Shown: positions 9,987-20,496, counted from the stretch's first letter. The stretch: DNA of 64,000 nucleotides from Enterobacteriaceae endosymbiont of Plateumaris braccata (GCF_012563325.1 NZ_CP046232.1:390065-454064); one strand, 5' to 3'. A program made the numbers and translations. The notes: generated by a model not told the origin, from the sequence alone.

Positions 9987-11546
9987 TTATATTTTTGTTT
10001 TATGTAATGAAAATTCTTGTAAACGGAAACCTAATAAAAATAATACTAACATATATAATATTAAAATAAAAAAACAAAAAATACATAAAAATATTATACG
10101 AAATTGTAAACTAGATAAAATTAACCATTGTTCAGAAATTATCATAGAAAAAAATAATAATAATATACCTAAAATAGTAGTAACAATTGTTATTCGTATA
10201 AGAAAATTGTACCATCCAGATTCTGGAATATAAATTTTATTTCGTACTAATTTAGATAATAATAAAATAAAATTTAAAAATGCAGCTAAACATATTGATA
10301 TAGCAAAACCAATATGATGTAAAAAATAAATAAATATAGGACTAATTAATTGAGTAATAACTAAAACAAATATTGCTATTGATACAGGAGTTTTAACATT
10401 TTGTCTAGCATAATACCCTAAAGCTAGAACTTTAGATGTTATTATAAATAATAAACCTATAGCATAAATAATAAGATTTTTTTGTGTCATTAAAACATCA
10501 AAATAAGTAAATGCTCCATATTGAAATAAAGAAATTAATAATATTTTAGAAAAAAAACCTAACATTAAAGAACTTGGAACTATTAAAAGAAAACATAAAC
10601 GTAAACCCAAATCTATTAATTGATTATATTCTTTTTCATTGTTTGTAGTAAATGCATCTGTTAATGCTGGCAATAATACTATACTTAATGCAATAGCAAA
10701 CATTCCAATAGGTAATTCCATTAAACGATCAGCATAATAAATCCACGTAACTGAACCTGTAATTAAAAAAGAAGCAAAAACAGAATTAATTAATAAAGAT
10801 ATTTGAGTTGCAGATACACCAATAATAGCTATACCCATTTTTTGAAAAACTTTTATTACACCATGAATATTATTATATATAACAAATTTACAACGTGGTT
10901 GTACTAACATATTTATTCTTTTTAAATAAATTAATTGATACATTAATTGTATAAAACCTCCGATTATAACAGACCATGCTAATATTAATACTGGAGGATT
11001 AAAACAAAATGGACAAAATATTATAAAAAATATCATACATAAATTTAATAATATAGGAGTAAATGCTGGAACTAAAAAATTTTTCCAAATATTTAAAATA
11101 GCACTTGCTATGGACGATAAAGAAATTAAAAGGATATAAGGAAAAGTTATTTTTAACATTTTAGAAGTTAATAGTAATTTATAAGTAGTAGTAACAAATC
11201 CAGGAGCTATTATAGAAATAATAAAAGTAGAAAATATTATACCTAATACAACAACAATTGATAATAATATTGTTAATATTCCTAATACAGCAGAAATAAA
11301 CTCTTTAGTTTCAATAATACTTCTTCTATTTTTATATTCTGCTAAAACTGGAGTAAAAGCTTGAGAAAAAGCTCCTTCAGCAAAAATACGACGTAATAAA
11401 TTTGGTAATTTAAATGCCATAAAAAAAGAATCACTATAAACACCAGCACCAAAAATTTTTGCTATAAGACTATCTCTAATAAAACCTAATAATCTAGATA
11501 ATAATGTTATAATACTAACCATTGTTAATGATTTTAACAAATTCAT
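9987..11546 (-). CDS. murJ: Lipid II flippase MurJ
   Basis: MurJ flips lipid-linked peptidoglycan precursor across the inner membrane. The 519-residue protein (E. coli 511) begins MNLLKSLTMVSIITLLSRLL and continues with the family-typical GFIRDSLIAKIFGAG and FKLPNLLRRIFAEGAFSQAF segments containing charged residues of the central cavity. About 14 hydrophobic membrane segments follow. It stands alone on the minus strand with AT-rich flanks. With murI it indicates a remaining peptidoglycan pathway. Confidence 0.96.
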   Translation of the reverse strand: MNLLKSLTMVSIITLLSRLLGFIRDSLIAKIFGAGVYSDSFFMAFKLPNLLRRIFAEGAFSQAFTPVLAEYKNRRSIIETKEFISAVLGILTILLSIVVVLGIIFSTFIISIIAPGFVTTTYKLLLTSKMLKITFPYILLISLSSIASAILNIWKNFLVPAFTPILLNLCMIFFIIFCPFCFNPPVLILAWSVIIGGFIQLMYQLIYLKRINMLVQPRCKFVIYNNIHGVIKVFQKMGIAIIGVSATQISLLINSVFASFLITGSVTWIYYADRLMELPIGMFAIALSIVLLPALTDAFTTNNEKEYNQLIDLGLRLCFLLIVPSSLMLGFFSKILLISLFQYGAFTYFDVLMTQKNLIIYAIGLLFIITSKVLALGYYARQNVKTPVSIAIFVLVITQLISPIFIYFLHHIGFAISICLAAFLNFILLLSKLVRNKIYIPESGWYNFLIRITIVTTILGILLLFFSMIISEQWLILSSLQFRIIFLCIFCFFILILYMLVLFLLGFRLQEFSLHKTKI

Positions 11547-11716
11547 ATTTTTCCTTAAATAAAAATAATTTTTTTATGTACATAAATTATTTCAATAAAA
11601 ATTTTAATATATATAAAAGTTTTATATATTTACTATAATAGTTTCATACAAAATTAATTTTAAATAAATATTAGTTTTATTTAATATTTAATTTTTACAA
11701 AAGTTGTATCTTTATG

Positions 11717-11734
11717 TTAGGTTATATAACCTAA
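11717..11734. promoter_or_regulatory. 18-bp perfect palindrome upstream of ribA
   Basis: TTAGGTTATATAACCTAA is a perfect inverted repeat 42 bases before the ribA start codon. It could be an operator or form a hairpin in the mRNA leader. I do not recognise it as a known regulator site, and it is far too short for an FMN riboswitch. Confidence 0.4.
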
Positions 11735-11775
11735 TAAATAATAAAATTATTTATATATTAATAAGGAATTATTAT

Positions 11776-12369
11776 ATGAATTTAAAAGAAATATCAAGAG
11801 CAAAATTGCCAACTATATGGGGAGAATTTATTATAATAGGTTTTGAAGAAATATCTACTGGAAAAAATCATATTGCTTTAATTTATGATATAAATAAAAT
11901 TTATAAAACAAATATTGTCTTAACAAGAATTCATTCTGAATGTTTAACTGGAGATACTTTATTTAGTCTTCGTTGTGATTGTGGTTTTCAATTAAAATCA
12001 TCTTTAATACAAATTTCTAAAGAAAAATGTGGAATATTAATTTATCATAGACAAGAAGGTAGAAATATAGGATTATTAAATAAAATTACAGCTTATAATT
12101 ATCAAGATAATGGGTTAGATACCGTACAAGCAAATCATAAGTTAGGTTTTGCTTCAGATGAAAGAAATTATAATGCATGTGCAGATATATTAAAAATATT
12201 AGGTATTTTAAAAATAAAATTATTAACAAATAATCCTAGTAAAATTAATATTTTAAAAAAAAATGGTATTAATGTAGTTAGTCGTATTCCATTAATTGTA
12301 GGATATAATTCAAAAAATAATCAATATTTAAAAACTAAAGCTAGTAAAATGGGTCATATTTTAAAATAA
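11776..12369 (+). CDS. ribA: GTP cyclohydrolase II
   Basis: RibA opens GTP to 2,5-diamino-6-ribosylamino-pyrimidinone phosphate, the first step of riboflavin synthesis. The start at [12 protein letters not shown] gives 197 residues (E. coli 196) and is supported by an AAGGA sequence nine bases upstream; an upstream TTG in frame is not supported. Zinc-binding cysteines appear in HSECLTGD and LRCDCGF, followed by [14 protein letters not shown] and the C-terminal LLTNNP segment. Riboflavin may serve complex I FMN as well as the host. The 3' end converges on sbcB with six bases between. Confidence 0.97.
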   Translation: MNLKEISRAKLPTIWGEFIIIGFEEISTGKNHIALIYDINKIYKTNIVLTRIHSECLTGDTLFSLRCDCGFQLKSSLIQISKEKCGILIYHRQEGRNIGLLNKITAYNYQDNGLDTVQANHKLGFASDERNYNACADILKILGILKIKLLTNNPSKINILKKNGINVVSRIPLIVGYNSKNNQYLKTKASKMGHILK

Positions 12370-12375
12370 TTAAAT

Positions 12376-13809
12376 TTAACATTTATTATTTTTGTTAATA
12401 ATTTGTTTAAAGTAATTTATTAAATTATTTAAAATGATAGTTTTTTTTTCATCATTTTGATATTTATCTAATAAAATTTTTGTTTTATTAATATAATTAA
12501 AAATATAATCTTTATTAAAAATATTTTTTTTATATAAATTCCATTTATTTTTTTCTAAATTATTTAAAGTTTCAAAAAAATTTCTAGCTCTATATCTAAA
12601 TAATAATTCATTAGCTCTAGAATCATTAAAAATAAATTTACTTAATTTTTTAATTGGTGTGTGATGGATTTTTTTAAATTTTTGTAAATCTGAATATCCA
12701 AAAAAATTTTTATATAATTGTGTATCGACATTTTTAATATCAAAAAAAACATTTTTACTATAAAATTCAATTAAATGAGAAAAAATAATATTTTTAATTT
12801 TTAAAAAATTTCTTTTAAAGATTAGAAAATTTGCTTGATAATAGGTTAAATTAAAATTTAAACGTTTAATATCATTTAATTTAAGTATGTTTATTGGTAA
12901 TAATAAAGGTGAATTATTTATATTTATAAATTTTATATAGACTAAAAAATTAATACTCGAAATATTATTTTTTAAATCTAAATTCATAAGTTCATTAACA
13001 TTATTAATTAAATCAAAAGCAATTAATATATTTTTATTTTTAAAAGACCAAAATAATGGAACAATACATCCTATATTATTATTTAAATTTTTGTACATAT
13101 TACTAATATAAATTAAAGGTTTTAATTTAGATAAATTAATAATTTTTAATATTTCTTTTTTTGTTCTATTTTTAAACAAATAATTATAAAGAAGCAATTG
13201 TTTTTTTTTAATTAATTTAGCAATTTCTATTGTTCTATAAACATCAGATAAAGCATCATGTGATCTATAATATAGTCTAATATTATTAATGCTTGCAATT
13301 TTTTCAAGATTAAAAACTGGGATATTATTTATTTTGGGCCAATTAATACCTTTTGGTCTTAAAATATAACATGCTCGTACTAAACTTAATATATCCCATC
13401 TACTATTATTATTATTCCAATAACAATTATATGGATCATAAAAATTTCGATAAAATAAATTACGGCTAAATTCATCATCAAATACAATATTATTATATCC
13501 TACAATACAAGTATGATATTTAGAAAATATTTCATTAATTTTTTTTGCTAAATCACATTCAAGTATTCCTTTAGAATTAACAATTTGTGGACTTATATTA
13601 TTAATAATAACAGATGTAGGATCAGGCATATAATCCATTGGTAATTTACAATATAATACGATAGGATCTTCTATAAAATCTAAATTTATATTAGTGCGTA
13701 TACATGCAAATTGTGCTATTTTATCTATAGATGGATTTAAACCAAAAGTTTCATAATCATAAAATAAAAAATTAAATTGATCTTTTATAATTTTATTATT
13801 CATTAACAT
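12376..13809 (-). CDS. sbcB: Exodeoxyribonuclease I
   Basis: Exonuclease I degrades single-stranded DNA 3' to 5' in recombination and mismatch repair. The 477-residue protein (E. coli 475) keeps the DEDDh active site: FYDYETFG near residue 16-23, GYNN..FDDEF, and SHDALSDVY with the catalytic histidine and aspartate. The conserved NFYDPYNCYW and RPKGINWP stretches are present. The C-terminal half is much more diverged. A second in-frame ATG two codons in (13803) gives an equally plausible start. Confidence 0.94.
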   Translation of the reverse strand: MLMNNKIIKDQFNFLFYDYETFGLNPSIDKIAQFACIRTNINLDFIEDPIVLYCKLPMDYMPDPTSVIINNISPQIVNSKGILECDLAKKINEIFSKYHTCIVGYNNIVFDDEFSRNLFYRNFYDPYNCYWNNNNSRWDILSLVRACYILRPKGINWPKINNIPVFNLEKIASINNIRLYYRSHDALSDVYRTIEIAKLIKKKQLLLYNYLFKNRTKKEILKIINLSKLKPLIYISNMYKNLNNNIGCIVPLFWSFKNKNILIAFDLINNVNELMNLDLKNNISSINFLVYIKFININNSPLLLPINILKLNDIKRLNFNLTYYQANFLIFKRNFLKIKNIIFSHLIEFYSKNVFFDIKNVDTQLYKNFFGYSDLQKFKKIHHTPIKKLSKFIFNDSRANELLFRYRARNFFETLNNLEKNKWNLYKKNIFNKDYIFNYINKTKILLDKYQNDEKKTIILNNLINYFKQIINKNNKC

Positions 13810-13898
13810 AATAAATAATATTATTATAGTTTTATTATTAAAACAATAAATATTTTATTTATAAAATATTTAAATTAATATATCATTATATTATAATT

Positions 13899-13983
13899 GG
13901 TGAGATGGCCGAGTGGTTGAAGGCGCATGCCTGGAAAGCCTGTATATGAAAACATATCAGGGGTTCGAATCCCCTTCTCACCT
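13899..13983 (+). tRNA. tRNA-Ser (anticodon GGA)
   Basis: The cloverleaf can be drawn by hand: acceptor GGTGAGA/TCTCACC, D stem GCC/GGC, anticodon loop CTGGAAA, a long variable arm ATATG-aaaa-CATAT of class II tRNAs, and T arm AGGGG-TTCGAAT-CCCCT. It closely matches E. coli tRNA-Ser(GGA). Oddities are a T-C mismatch in the middle of the anticodon stem (position 29-41), a T at the discriminator position where E. coli has G, and no encoded CCA. Confidence 0.95.
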
Positions 13984-14056
13984 TATATAAATTATTAAAA
14001 TATTTATAGATGATTTTATAATTGTTTATTTATAATGATTATTATATAATTTTAAA

Positions 14057-14614
14057 ATGTTTGATATAGACATTACTAAAATCATTAATCAATATGGTTA
14101 TCTAATAATACTTATAGGATCTCTTATAGAAGGAGAAACATTTATTATTATTGGAGGTATTGCTATACATAAAGGATTATTAGTTTATCATTGGGTTATA
14201 ATAATTTCTACATTAGGTGCTATTATAGGAGATCAATTTTTATTTTATATTGGAAAGAAATATAGTAATAAATTATTATTTTTTTTAAAAAAAAATGATT
14301 TTAAAATACATAAATATCAAAATTTAATTACAAATTATCCATATATATTTATTATTGTGGTTAGATTTATGTATGGTTTTAGATTAATTGGTCCAATAAT
14401 TATTGGTATAACAAATATAACAACATTTAAATTTTTAATATTTAATATAATTGGTGCTATAATATGGTCTGTAATTTTTGTAAGTTTAGGTTTTATATTT
14501 GGAGATATTATTACTTCTTGGATTGGTGATATTAATAAAATTATAATATATGTATTATATATTTTAGTTTTTATATTTACAATTAAAATATTATATAAAA
14601 TTATAAAAAAATGA
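14057..14614 (+). CDS. yohD: DedA-family membrane protein, YohD-like
   Basis: DedA proteins are inner-membrane proteins related to lipid scramblases and flippases, and they matter for envelope homeostasis. This 185-residue protein aligns best with E. coli YohD (192): INQYGYLIILIGSLIEGET near the start, then GDQFLFYIGKKY, and the RFMYGFRLIGPIIIG motif with the conserved arginines. About four to five hydrophobic segments are visible. It is the only DedA paralogue in the window. The exact substrate is unknown, and the yohD name rests on remembered similarity. Confidence 0.85.
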   Translation: MFDIDITKIINQYGYLIILIGSLIEGETFIIIGGIAIHKGLLVYHWVIIISTLGAIIGDQFLFYIGKKYSNKLLFFLKKNDFKIHKYQNLITNYPYIFIIVVRFMYGFRLIGPIIIGITNITTFKFLIFNIIGAIIWSVIFVSLGFIFGDIITSWIGDINKIIIYVLYILVFIFTIKILYKIIKK

Positions 14615-14643
14615 TAATTTAAAAAAAATTTAATAAATTATAT

Positions 14644-16134
14644 TTATATTACAAATATAGATTTATTTACAATTTGTATTATAAATTCAGGATATACTCC
14701 TAATAAAATTGTTATTATTGTCAATAAAAATATTAAATATTTACTAATAAATGTTTTTTTTGTATGTAAATTATTTAGAAAACTTAATGTATATAATTTA
14801 TTATATGGACGTAAATATAAATTAATAATAACACGTAAATAATAATATAAACCAACTATACTACTAAGTATAACTATGAATGCAAGATACCATAACTTCA
14901 TTTTAACAACTAAAGATATTAAATAAAATTTAGAAATAAAACCTAGAGTTATTGGTATTCCAGCTAGAGATAGAAACATAACAGTCATAATAAATGATAA
15001 AACAGGATCATACCAAAATAATCCTCTATAAAAAAAAAGATGATCAAAATGTTTTCTATATTGTTGTTGTTTATTCAAATTAGAAATTATACTAATAACA
15101 GTAAATATACCTATATTATTTAATATATAACTAATACTGTATATTCCCATTGTTTCTAAAGATAATGATATATTATTTGGAAATATTATATTATATAATA
15201 AAATTATTAACATATATCCTAAATGGGCTATAGAAGAATATCCTAATAAACGTTTAATATTTTTTTGTGTAAGAGCTAAAAAATTTCCAAATATAATAGA
15301 AGTTATTGATATTAAAATTAATAAATTAAATAATAATAGTTTATTTGAAATTATATTAGTAAAATGAATTAATAATCTTACAAGAGATGTAAAAATAGCA
15401 ATTTTACTAAATGTAGATAAAAACATTGTTACTATAGTAGGAGCACCTTGATAAATATCTGGAGTCCATAAATGGAAAGGTACTAATGATAATTTAAATC
15501 CAATACTCACCAAAATAAATACTAAACCAAGAATACTTATATTATTTATCATTGGATGAAATAAATGATGTTTGCTTATATATGTAAAGTTTAAATTACC
15601 ATAATCAATAAAAATTAATGACATACCCAATATAAAAAAAGAAGATGCTATACTGGAAAGTATAGTATATTTAATACTGGCTTCTAGTGAATTTTTTAAT
15701 TTTAAGTTATATCCAATTAATCCAAATACAGGTATAGATATTAATTCTATTCCTATTAACATAGAAATAAAATTATTTGTAATAGTTAAAACCATTCCAC
15801 CAATAGTAGAAATAAGAATTAAAAGATAAAATTCATCTTTATGATAATCAAAGTTTGATAACCAAGGATATGCTATTATACAAGTAATAATACTAATTAT
15901 TAATAATATTATAGTATAAAAATAAGAATAATTATCTACTATAAATAATGTATTATTAATTACATTGATATTATAATACATATTATAAAGTATAGATATT
16001 AAAGTACAAAATAAACCACTAATTGTTATTATTGAATGAATAAAATTATTACGTTTAATAGAAATACTTATAAGTATAAATATTATTGTTATTATAATAA
16101 TAATTAAAGGTAATAGTATTATTAAATTGTTCAT
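14644..16134 (-). CDS. nuoN: NADH-quinone oxidoreductase subunit N
   Basis: NuoN is one of three antiporter-like membrane subunits of complex I that couple quinone reduction to proton pumping. I start it at MNNLIILLPL (496 residues; E. coli 485). An ATG 11 codons upstream also exists, but the AAAGGA element lies inside that extension, arguing for the inner start. Landmarks are LGIELISIPVFGLIGY, FKLSLVPFHLWTPDIYQGAP with proton-path residues, and LLGYSSIAHLGYM. It is the last gene of the nuo operon and converges on the DedA gene. Confidence 0.95.
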   Translation of the reverse strand: MNNLIILLPLIIIIITIIFILISISIKRNNFIHSIITISGLFCTLISILYNMYYNINVINNTLFIVDNYSYFYTIILLIISIITCIIAYPWLSNFDYHKDEFYLLILISTIGGMVLTITNNFISMLIGIELISIPVFGLIGYNLKLKNSLEASIKYTILSSIASSFFILGMSLIFIDYGNLNFTYISKHHLFHPMINNISILGLVFILVSIGFKLSLVPFHLWTPDIYQGAPTIVTMFLSTFSKIAIFTSLVRLLIHFTNIISNKLLLFNLLILISITSIIFGNFLALTQKNIKRLLGYSSIAHLGYMLIILLYNIIFPNNISLSLETMGIYSISYILNNIGIFTVISIISNLNKQQQYRKHFDHLFFYRGLFWYDPVLSFIMTVMFLSLAGIPITLGFISKFYLISLVVKMKLWYLAFIVILSSIVGLYYYLRVIINLYLRPYNKLYTLSFLNNLHTKKTFISKYLIFLLTIITILLGVYPEFIIQIVNKSIFVI

Positions 16135-16183
16135 AAAATATATTTTATTTTTCCTTTTGTAGATCATTTATATGATAAATATA

Positions 16184-17692
16184 TTAATTTAATATAATTT
16201 TATTATAAATATTATTAATTACATTATAAGAAATATTTAATATAGGCTGAGGATAAAAACCTAACATTAATAATAAAATTAATAAAGAAGTAATAATAAA
16301 TATTTCTCTATAAACCATTTTTTTAAAAATAAATGATTTTTTTATTGGTCCATAAAAAATTTTTTGCATCATATTTAATGAATAAATACTTGCAAATATT
16401 AAACCAAAAGTAGCAATACTTGCATATATTGGATAATATTGAAAATTTCCTATAAGAATTAAAAATTCTCCTATAAAATTTCCAGTACCTGGTATTCCTA
16501 AACTTGCTAATGCAAAAAATAAGAAAAATCCTGGTAACCAATTTATATTACTCCAAAAACCACCCATTAAATTTATATTTCTTGTTTTTAAACGTTCATA
16601 TATTTGTCCACAAATTATAAATTGTGCAGCAGCAGATATTCCATGTGATATCATTTGTATGATAACTCCTTGGTAAGCAATTTTATTATTACTATAAATA
16701 CCAATAAGTACAAATCCCATATGAGATATGGAAGTATAAGCTATTATTCTTTTTATATCATTTTGAATAAATGCTAACCAAGATCCATAAAATATGCCTA
16801 TAATACCTAATATTATAGCAATAGGTGCAAATTTTAAAGAAGCTAAAGGAAATAATGGTAAAGAAAATCTTAATAAACCATATGCTGCTGTTTTTAATAA
16901 AATACCTGCTAAATCTACAGAACCTGCAGTAGGAGCTTGACTATGAGCATCAGGTAACCATCCATGTAAAGGAATTACTGGTATTTTAACAGCAAAAGCA
17001 ATAAAAAAACATAACATTAATAAAAATTCTAAACTAAATGATTTTGGAGTATGTAATAAATGATTATATTCAAAAGTCCATAATCCTGTTATTTCTTGAT
17101 GTAAAAAAACTAATGTTAAAATACCAATTAACATTAATAAACCGCCAGCTTGTGTATAAATGAAAAATTTAGTAGCAGCTACTATACGGTTTTGACCTTT
17201 TATATTATTATGACCCCATAATGATATTAAAAAATACATGGGAATTAGCATAATTTCCCAACATAAAAAAAATAAAAACATATCAATAGCAAGAAATACA
17301 CCTATAACACCACTTAAAATCCATAATAAGTTTAAATGAAAAAAACCATGTAGTTTTTTTGTTTCATTCCAAGAACATAAAACAGCCATTATACCTAATA
17401 ATCCAGTTAAATTAATCATTATTATAGAAAGACCATCTGTAGCTAAATGGAAATTTATGCCAAATCTTGGAATCCAAGGTAATATAAATTCTGATATCCA
17501 TACAGGATGAGATAAAGATAATTTATTATTTAAAAAATATGAATGAATAAATAATTCAATAATAGAAAATAAAAAAACTATACTAATAGAAAATAAAGAA
17601 ATCCAACGAGGTAATTTATAATTTAATCGTTCACTTTGCCAACAAATTAAACCACCAATAAAAGGAATTAATATCAACCAAGGTAATAACAT
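16184..17692 (-). CDS. nuoM: NADH-quinone oxidoreductase subunit M
   Basis: NuoM is an antiporter-like proton-translocating subunit of complex I. The 502 residues (E. coli 509) contain LCWEIMLIPMYFLI with the essential glutamate, FAVKIPVIPLHGWLPDAHSQAP with the conserved lysine and loop, and IIAYTSISHMGFVLIG. Around 14 membrane segments can be counted. It lies between nuoL and nuoN in the standard order. No disruption is seen. Confidence 0.97.
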   Translation of the reverse strand: MLLPWLILIPFIGGLICWQSERLNYKLPRWISLFSISIVFLFSIIELFIHSYFLNNKLSLSHPVWISEFILPWIPRFGINFHLATDGLSIIMINLTGLLGIMAVLCSWNETKKLHGFFHLNLLWILSGVIGVFLAIDMFLFFLCWEIMLIPMYFLISLWGHNNIKGQNRIVAATKFFIYTQAGGLLMLIGILTLVFLHQEITGLWTFEYNHLLHTPKSFSLEFLLMLCFFIAFAVKIPVIPLHGWLPDAHSQAPTAGSVDLAGILLKTAAYGLLRFSLPLFPLASLKFAPIAIILGIIGIFYGSWLAFIQNDIKRIIAYTSISHMGFVLIGIYSNNKIAYQGVIIQMISHGISAAAQFIICGQIYERLKTRNINLMGGFWSNINWLPGFFLFFALASLGIPGTGNFIGEFLILIGNFQYYPIYASIATFGLIFASIYSLNMMQKIFYGPIKKSFIFKKMVYREIFIITSLLILLLMLGFYPQPILNISYNVINNIYNKIILN

Positions 17693-17761
17693 AATACTTC
17701 CTAAATATCTTAATAAAATTTAATAAAATTTAATAAAAAACATTAATTTAAAATTTTTATT

Positions 17762-19624
17762 TCATAATAAATAATATTTATTACTTAATATTATGATTAA
17801 TAATAATATTATTATACCTAAACACATAAATGATATATACCAACGTATGTATCCGTTTTCACTAACTAATAAATATTGTTCTGTTTTTTGAGAAAATTTA
17901 ATAAATATATTAACAATTTGAGTAATAGGATCATTTTTTATTAAAAATAATATTTTAAAAAAATTATTTACAAATAATTTTTTATATATTAAATCTAAAT
18001 AACAACCATTTAAAAAAAAATTTTTTATAATACAAAAATTAATATTATTTTTTTTAGTTAATTTTAATAAATAATTACGATTTTTCCAAAATAATATAAA
18101 AGATATAAAACCAGTAATAGATATTACTGCTGATATTATTTCTAAAATAAAATATTTATTTGTATGTTTTATTATTGCATGATTAAAATATGAATATATA
18201 CTTACTGGTAATAAATTTGTACCTATAAAACTAGACAATATAATTAATATAATTAATGGAATATTATGATTAAAAGTATTATTTTTAATAGGTATTATAT
18301 TTGTGTGACCATAAAAAACAATATAAACCATACGAGTAGTATATAGTGATGTAATAAAAGCACCAACAAAACCTAATATGACTAAAATAAAATGATGGTT
18401 AATTAAAGCTTCATATAAAATTTGTCCTTTACTAAAACCACTAATACTAATAATTGGAAAAGAACATAAAGATAATCCTCCTAATAAAAAACAATAATAT
18501 ATAAAAGGAATATATTTTTTCATATTTCCCATTTTAAATATATTTTGTTCATGATTAGTAGAAATAATAATAGAAGCAACAGATAAAAATAATAATGCTT
18601 TAAAAAAAGAATGTGCTATTAAATGAAATAAAGAAGCTTCCCATGAATGTATACCCAATGCTAAAAACATATAACCAATTTGACTCATAGTAGAATATGC
18701 TAAAATACGTTTTATATCTTTTTGTGCTAAAGCCGATAATCCTGATATTAATAATGTTATTGTTCCAATAATACTTACAAATAATAAAATGTTATTTGTT
18801 AATGAAAATAAAATATTATTTCGTATAATAAGATAAACACCTGCTGTTACCATAGTAGCAGCATGAATTAGTGCAGAAACTGGAGTAGGACCAGCCATTG
18901 CATCTATTAACCAAGTATTAAATGGAAATTGTGCAGATTTACTAATTGCTCCTATTGTTAACATTAAAGTAGCAATATTTAATAAAAATGATGAATAGTA
19001 AAAATTAGATGAAGTAATTAAAAAAGATATTTCTTGAAAATTTACTGTTTTAAATAATTTAAATATTAAAAAAATCCCTATTGATAAAAAAACATCACCT
19101 AAGCGAGTAATTAAAAATGCTTTTATAGCAGAAAAACCATTTAAAGTATTTTTATAAAAAAAACCTATTAATAAATAAGAACAAACTCCTACACATTCCC
19201 ATCCAAAAAACATGAGTATAAAATTATCAGCTAATATTAAAAGAATCATACTAGCCATAAATAAATTAGTATATGCAAAAAATCTTGAATAACCTTCATC
19301 ATTTTTCATATACCATGATGCAAATATATGTATAAGTAAACCTACACCGGTAGTAACTGATAGCATTATTAATGAAAGTATATCTAAATATAAATTTAGA
19401 TCAACATGAAAATTATTGATTCTTATAATTTGCCATAAAGACTCTTTATATACTAATAAATTATTTTTTAAAAAAAGTAAATTAATTACACATGTAATTA
19501 TCGCAATAATACCTATAGAACCAACACCAATAATAGTAGATATTTTTTTATTCAAATTAGTAAATAAAGATAATATAAAAAAACTTATTAAAGGTATTAA
19601 AATAGTAAAATAAAGAAATTTCAT
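17762..19624 (-). CDS. nuoL: NADH-quinone oxidoreductase subunit L
   Basis: NuoL is the distal antiporter-like subunit of complex I and carries the long lateral helix. The 620-residue protein (E. coli 613) has FFGWECVGVCSYLLIGF with the key glutamate, PFNTWLIDAMAGPTPVSALIHAATMV, and ILAYSTMSQIGYMFLALG. The C-terminal amphipathic helix region and last membrane helix are present though diverged. Its ATG overlaps the nuoK stop by four bases, so translation is probably coupled. Confidence 0.97.
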   Translation of the reverse strand: MKFLYFTILIPLISFFILSLFTNLNKKISTIIGVGSIGIIAIITCVINLLFLKNNLLVYKESLWQIIRINNFHVDLNLYLDILSLIMLSVTTGVGLLIHIFASWYMKNDEGYSRFFAYTNLFMASMILLILADNFILMFFGWECVGVCSYLLIGFFYKNTLNGFSAIKAFLITRLGDVFLSIGIFLIFKLFKTVNFQEISFLITSSNFYYSSFLLNIATLMLTIGAISKSAQFPFNTWLIDAMAGPTPVSALIHAATMVTAGVYLIIRNNILFSLTNNILLFVSIIGTITLLISGLSALAQKDIKRILAYSTMSQIGYMFLALGIHSWEASLFHLIAHSFFKALLFLSVASIIISTNHEQNIFKMGNMKKYIPFIYYCFLLGGLSLCSFPIISISGFSKGQILYEALINHHFILVILGFVGAFITSLYTTRMVYIVFYGHTNIIPIKNNTFNHNIPLIILIILSSFIGTNLLPVSIYSYFNHAIIKHTNKYFILEIISAVISITGFISFILFWKNRNYLLKLTKKNNINFCIIKNFFLNGCYLDLIYKKLFVNNFFKILFLIKNDPITQIVNIFIKFSQKTEQYLLVSENGYIRWYISFMCLGIIILLLIIILSNKYYLL

Positions 19625-19923
19625 CCATTCATCTCACTAATTGAATCAATATTAACAGTATTTTGATAATGATATAATTTTAATAATAAAACTAAACCTA
19701 TACAGCTTTCGATAGCTGCAATAGTAATAGAGATTATATACATAATTTCTCCTTCTGTTTGTTTCCAACAGTTTCCTGAAATTATACAAGATAATGCTGC
19801 AGCATTTAACATTATTTCTACACATATTAAAATATACAACATATTTTGTCTAATAATTACACCTATTAATCCAATTACAAATATAATAATAGTTATTAAT
19901 AATCCATAATATAAAGGAATCAT
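19621..19923 (-). CDS. nuoK: NADH-quinone oxidoreductase subunit K
   Basis: NuoK is a three-helix membrane subunit of complex I. At 100 residues it has exactly the family length. It keeps the two membrane glutamates needed for proton translocation, one in LYILICVEIMLNAAAL and one in ITIAAIESCIGLVLLL. It is placed between nuoJ and nuoL. Confidence 0.96.
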   Translation of the reverse strand: MIPLYYGLLITIIIFVIGLIGVIIRQNMLYILICVEIMLNAAALSCIISGNCWKQTEGEIMYIISITIAAIESCIGLVLLLKLYHYQNTVNIDSISEMNG

Positions 19924-19977
19924 ATTTTTTTTCTTTTTAATTTTTAATTTATTAATATCTCAAAAAAGATTAAATAT

Positions 19978-20475
19978 CTAATTTTTTTTATTTCCTATAT
20001 GAAAAATGACGATTAGTCCTGCTAATAGCAATATTGATATTAATTCAACAATTATTTTATATTCTTTAAACATATTTTTTCCGATATTATTAATATCAAT
20101 AATATTATTCAATATATATTTATTATTACATGGTTTTTTAATAAGAAAAATTAAAAAAGATAATAAAATTATTATTAATAAAATAGAACTAATTAATATT
20201 AGTGGTTTTTCTAATAATATTTTTTTTTCTTGAAAAGCTATTTTTTTATAATTTAATAACATTAATATAAATACAAATAATACAACTATTGCTCCTGCAT
20301 AAATAATAATTTCTAAAGCTCCTGCAAAATAATCACCTAAAGTAAAAAATATACCAGATATAGAGATTAATGATATTAAAAAATATAATAATGTATACAT
20401 AGGATGTATACTTATTACTGTACATAATGTAGAAATTATTGCTAATATTCCTAATATATAAAAAATCAATTCCAT
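19978..20475 (-). CDS. nuoJ: NADH-quinone oxidoreductase subunit J
   Basis: NuoJ is a membrane subunit of complex I next to NuoK and NuoA. The 165 residues (E. coli 184) begin MELIFYILGILAIIST and include the family segment GDYFAGALEIIIYAGAIVVLFVFILMLLN, with the conserved tyrosine and pi-bulge region. Five hydrophobic segments are visible. The soluble tail after the last helix is short compared with E. coli. Confidence 0.94.
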   Translation of the reverse strand: MELIFYILGILAIISTLCTVISIHPMYTLLYFLISLISISGIFFTLGDYFAGALEIIIYAGAIVVLFVFILMLLNYKKIAFQEKKILLEKPLILISSILLIIILLSFLIFLIKKPCNNKYILNNIIDINNIGKNMFKEYKIIVELISILLLAGLIVIFHIGNKKN

Positions 20476-20496
20476 AGATAAAACCTTTTATTTATT

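Noticed and set aside
16135-16167. Longer N-terminus for nuoN (ATG at 16167)
   Set aside because: The extension is not conserved and contains the likely ribosome-binding sequence for the inner ATG.
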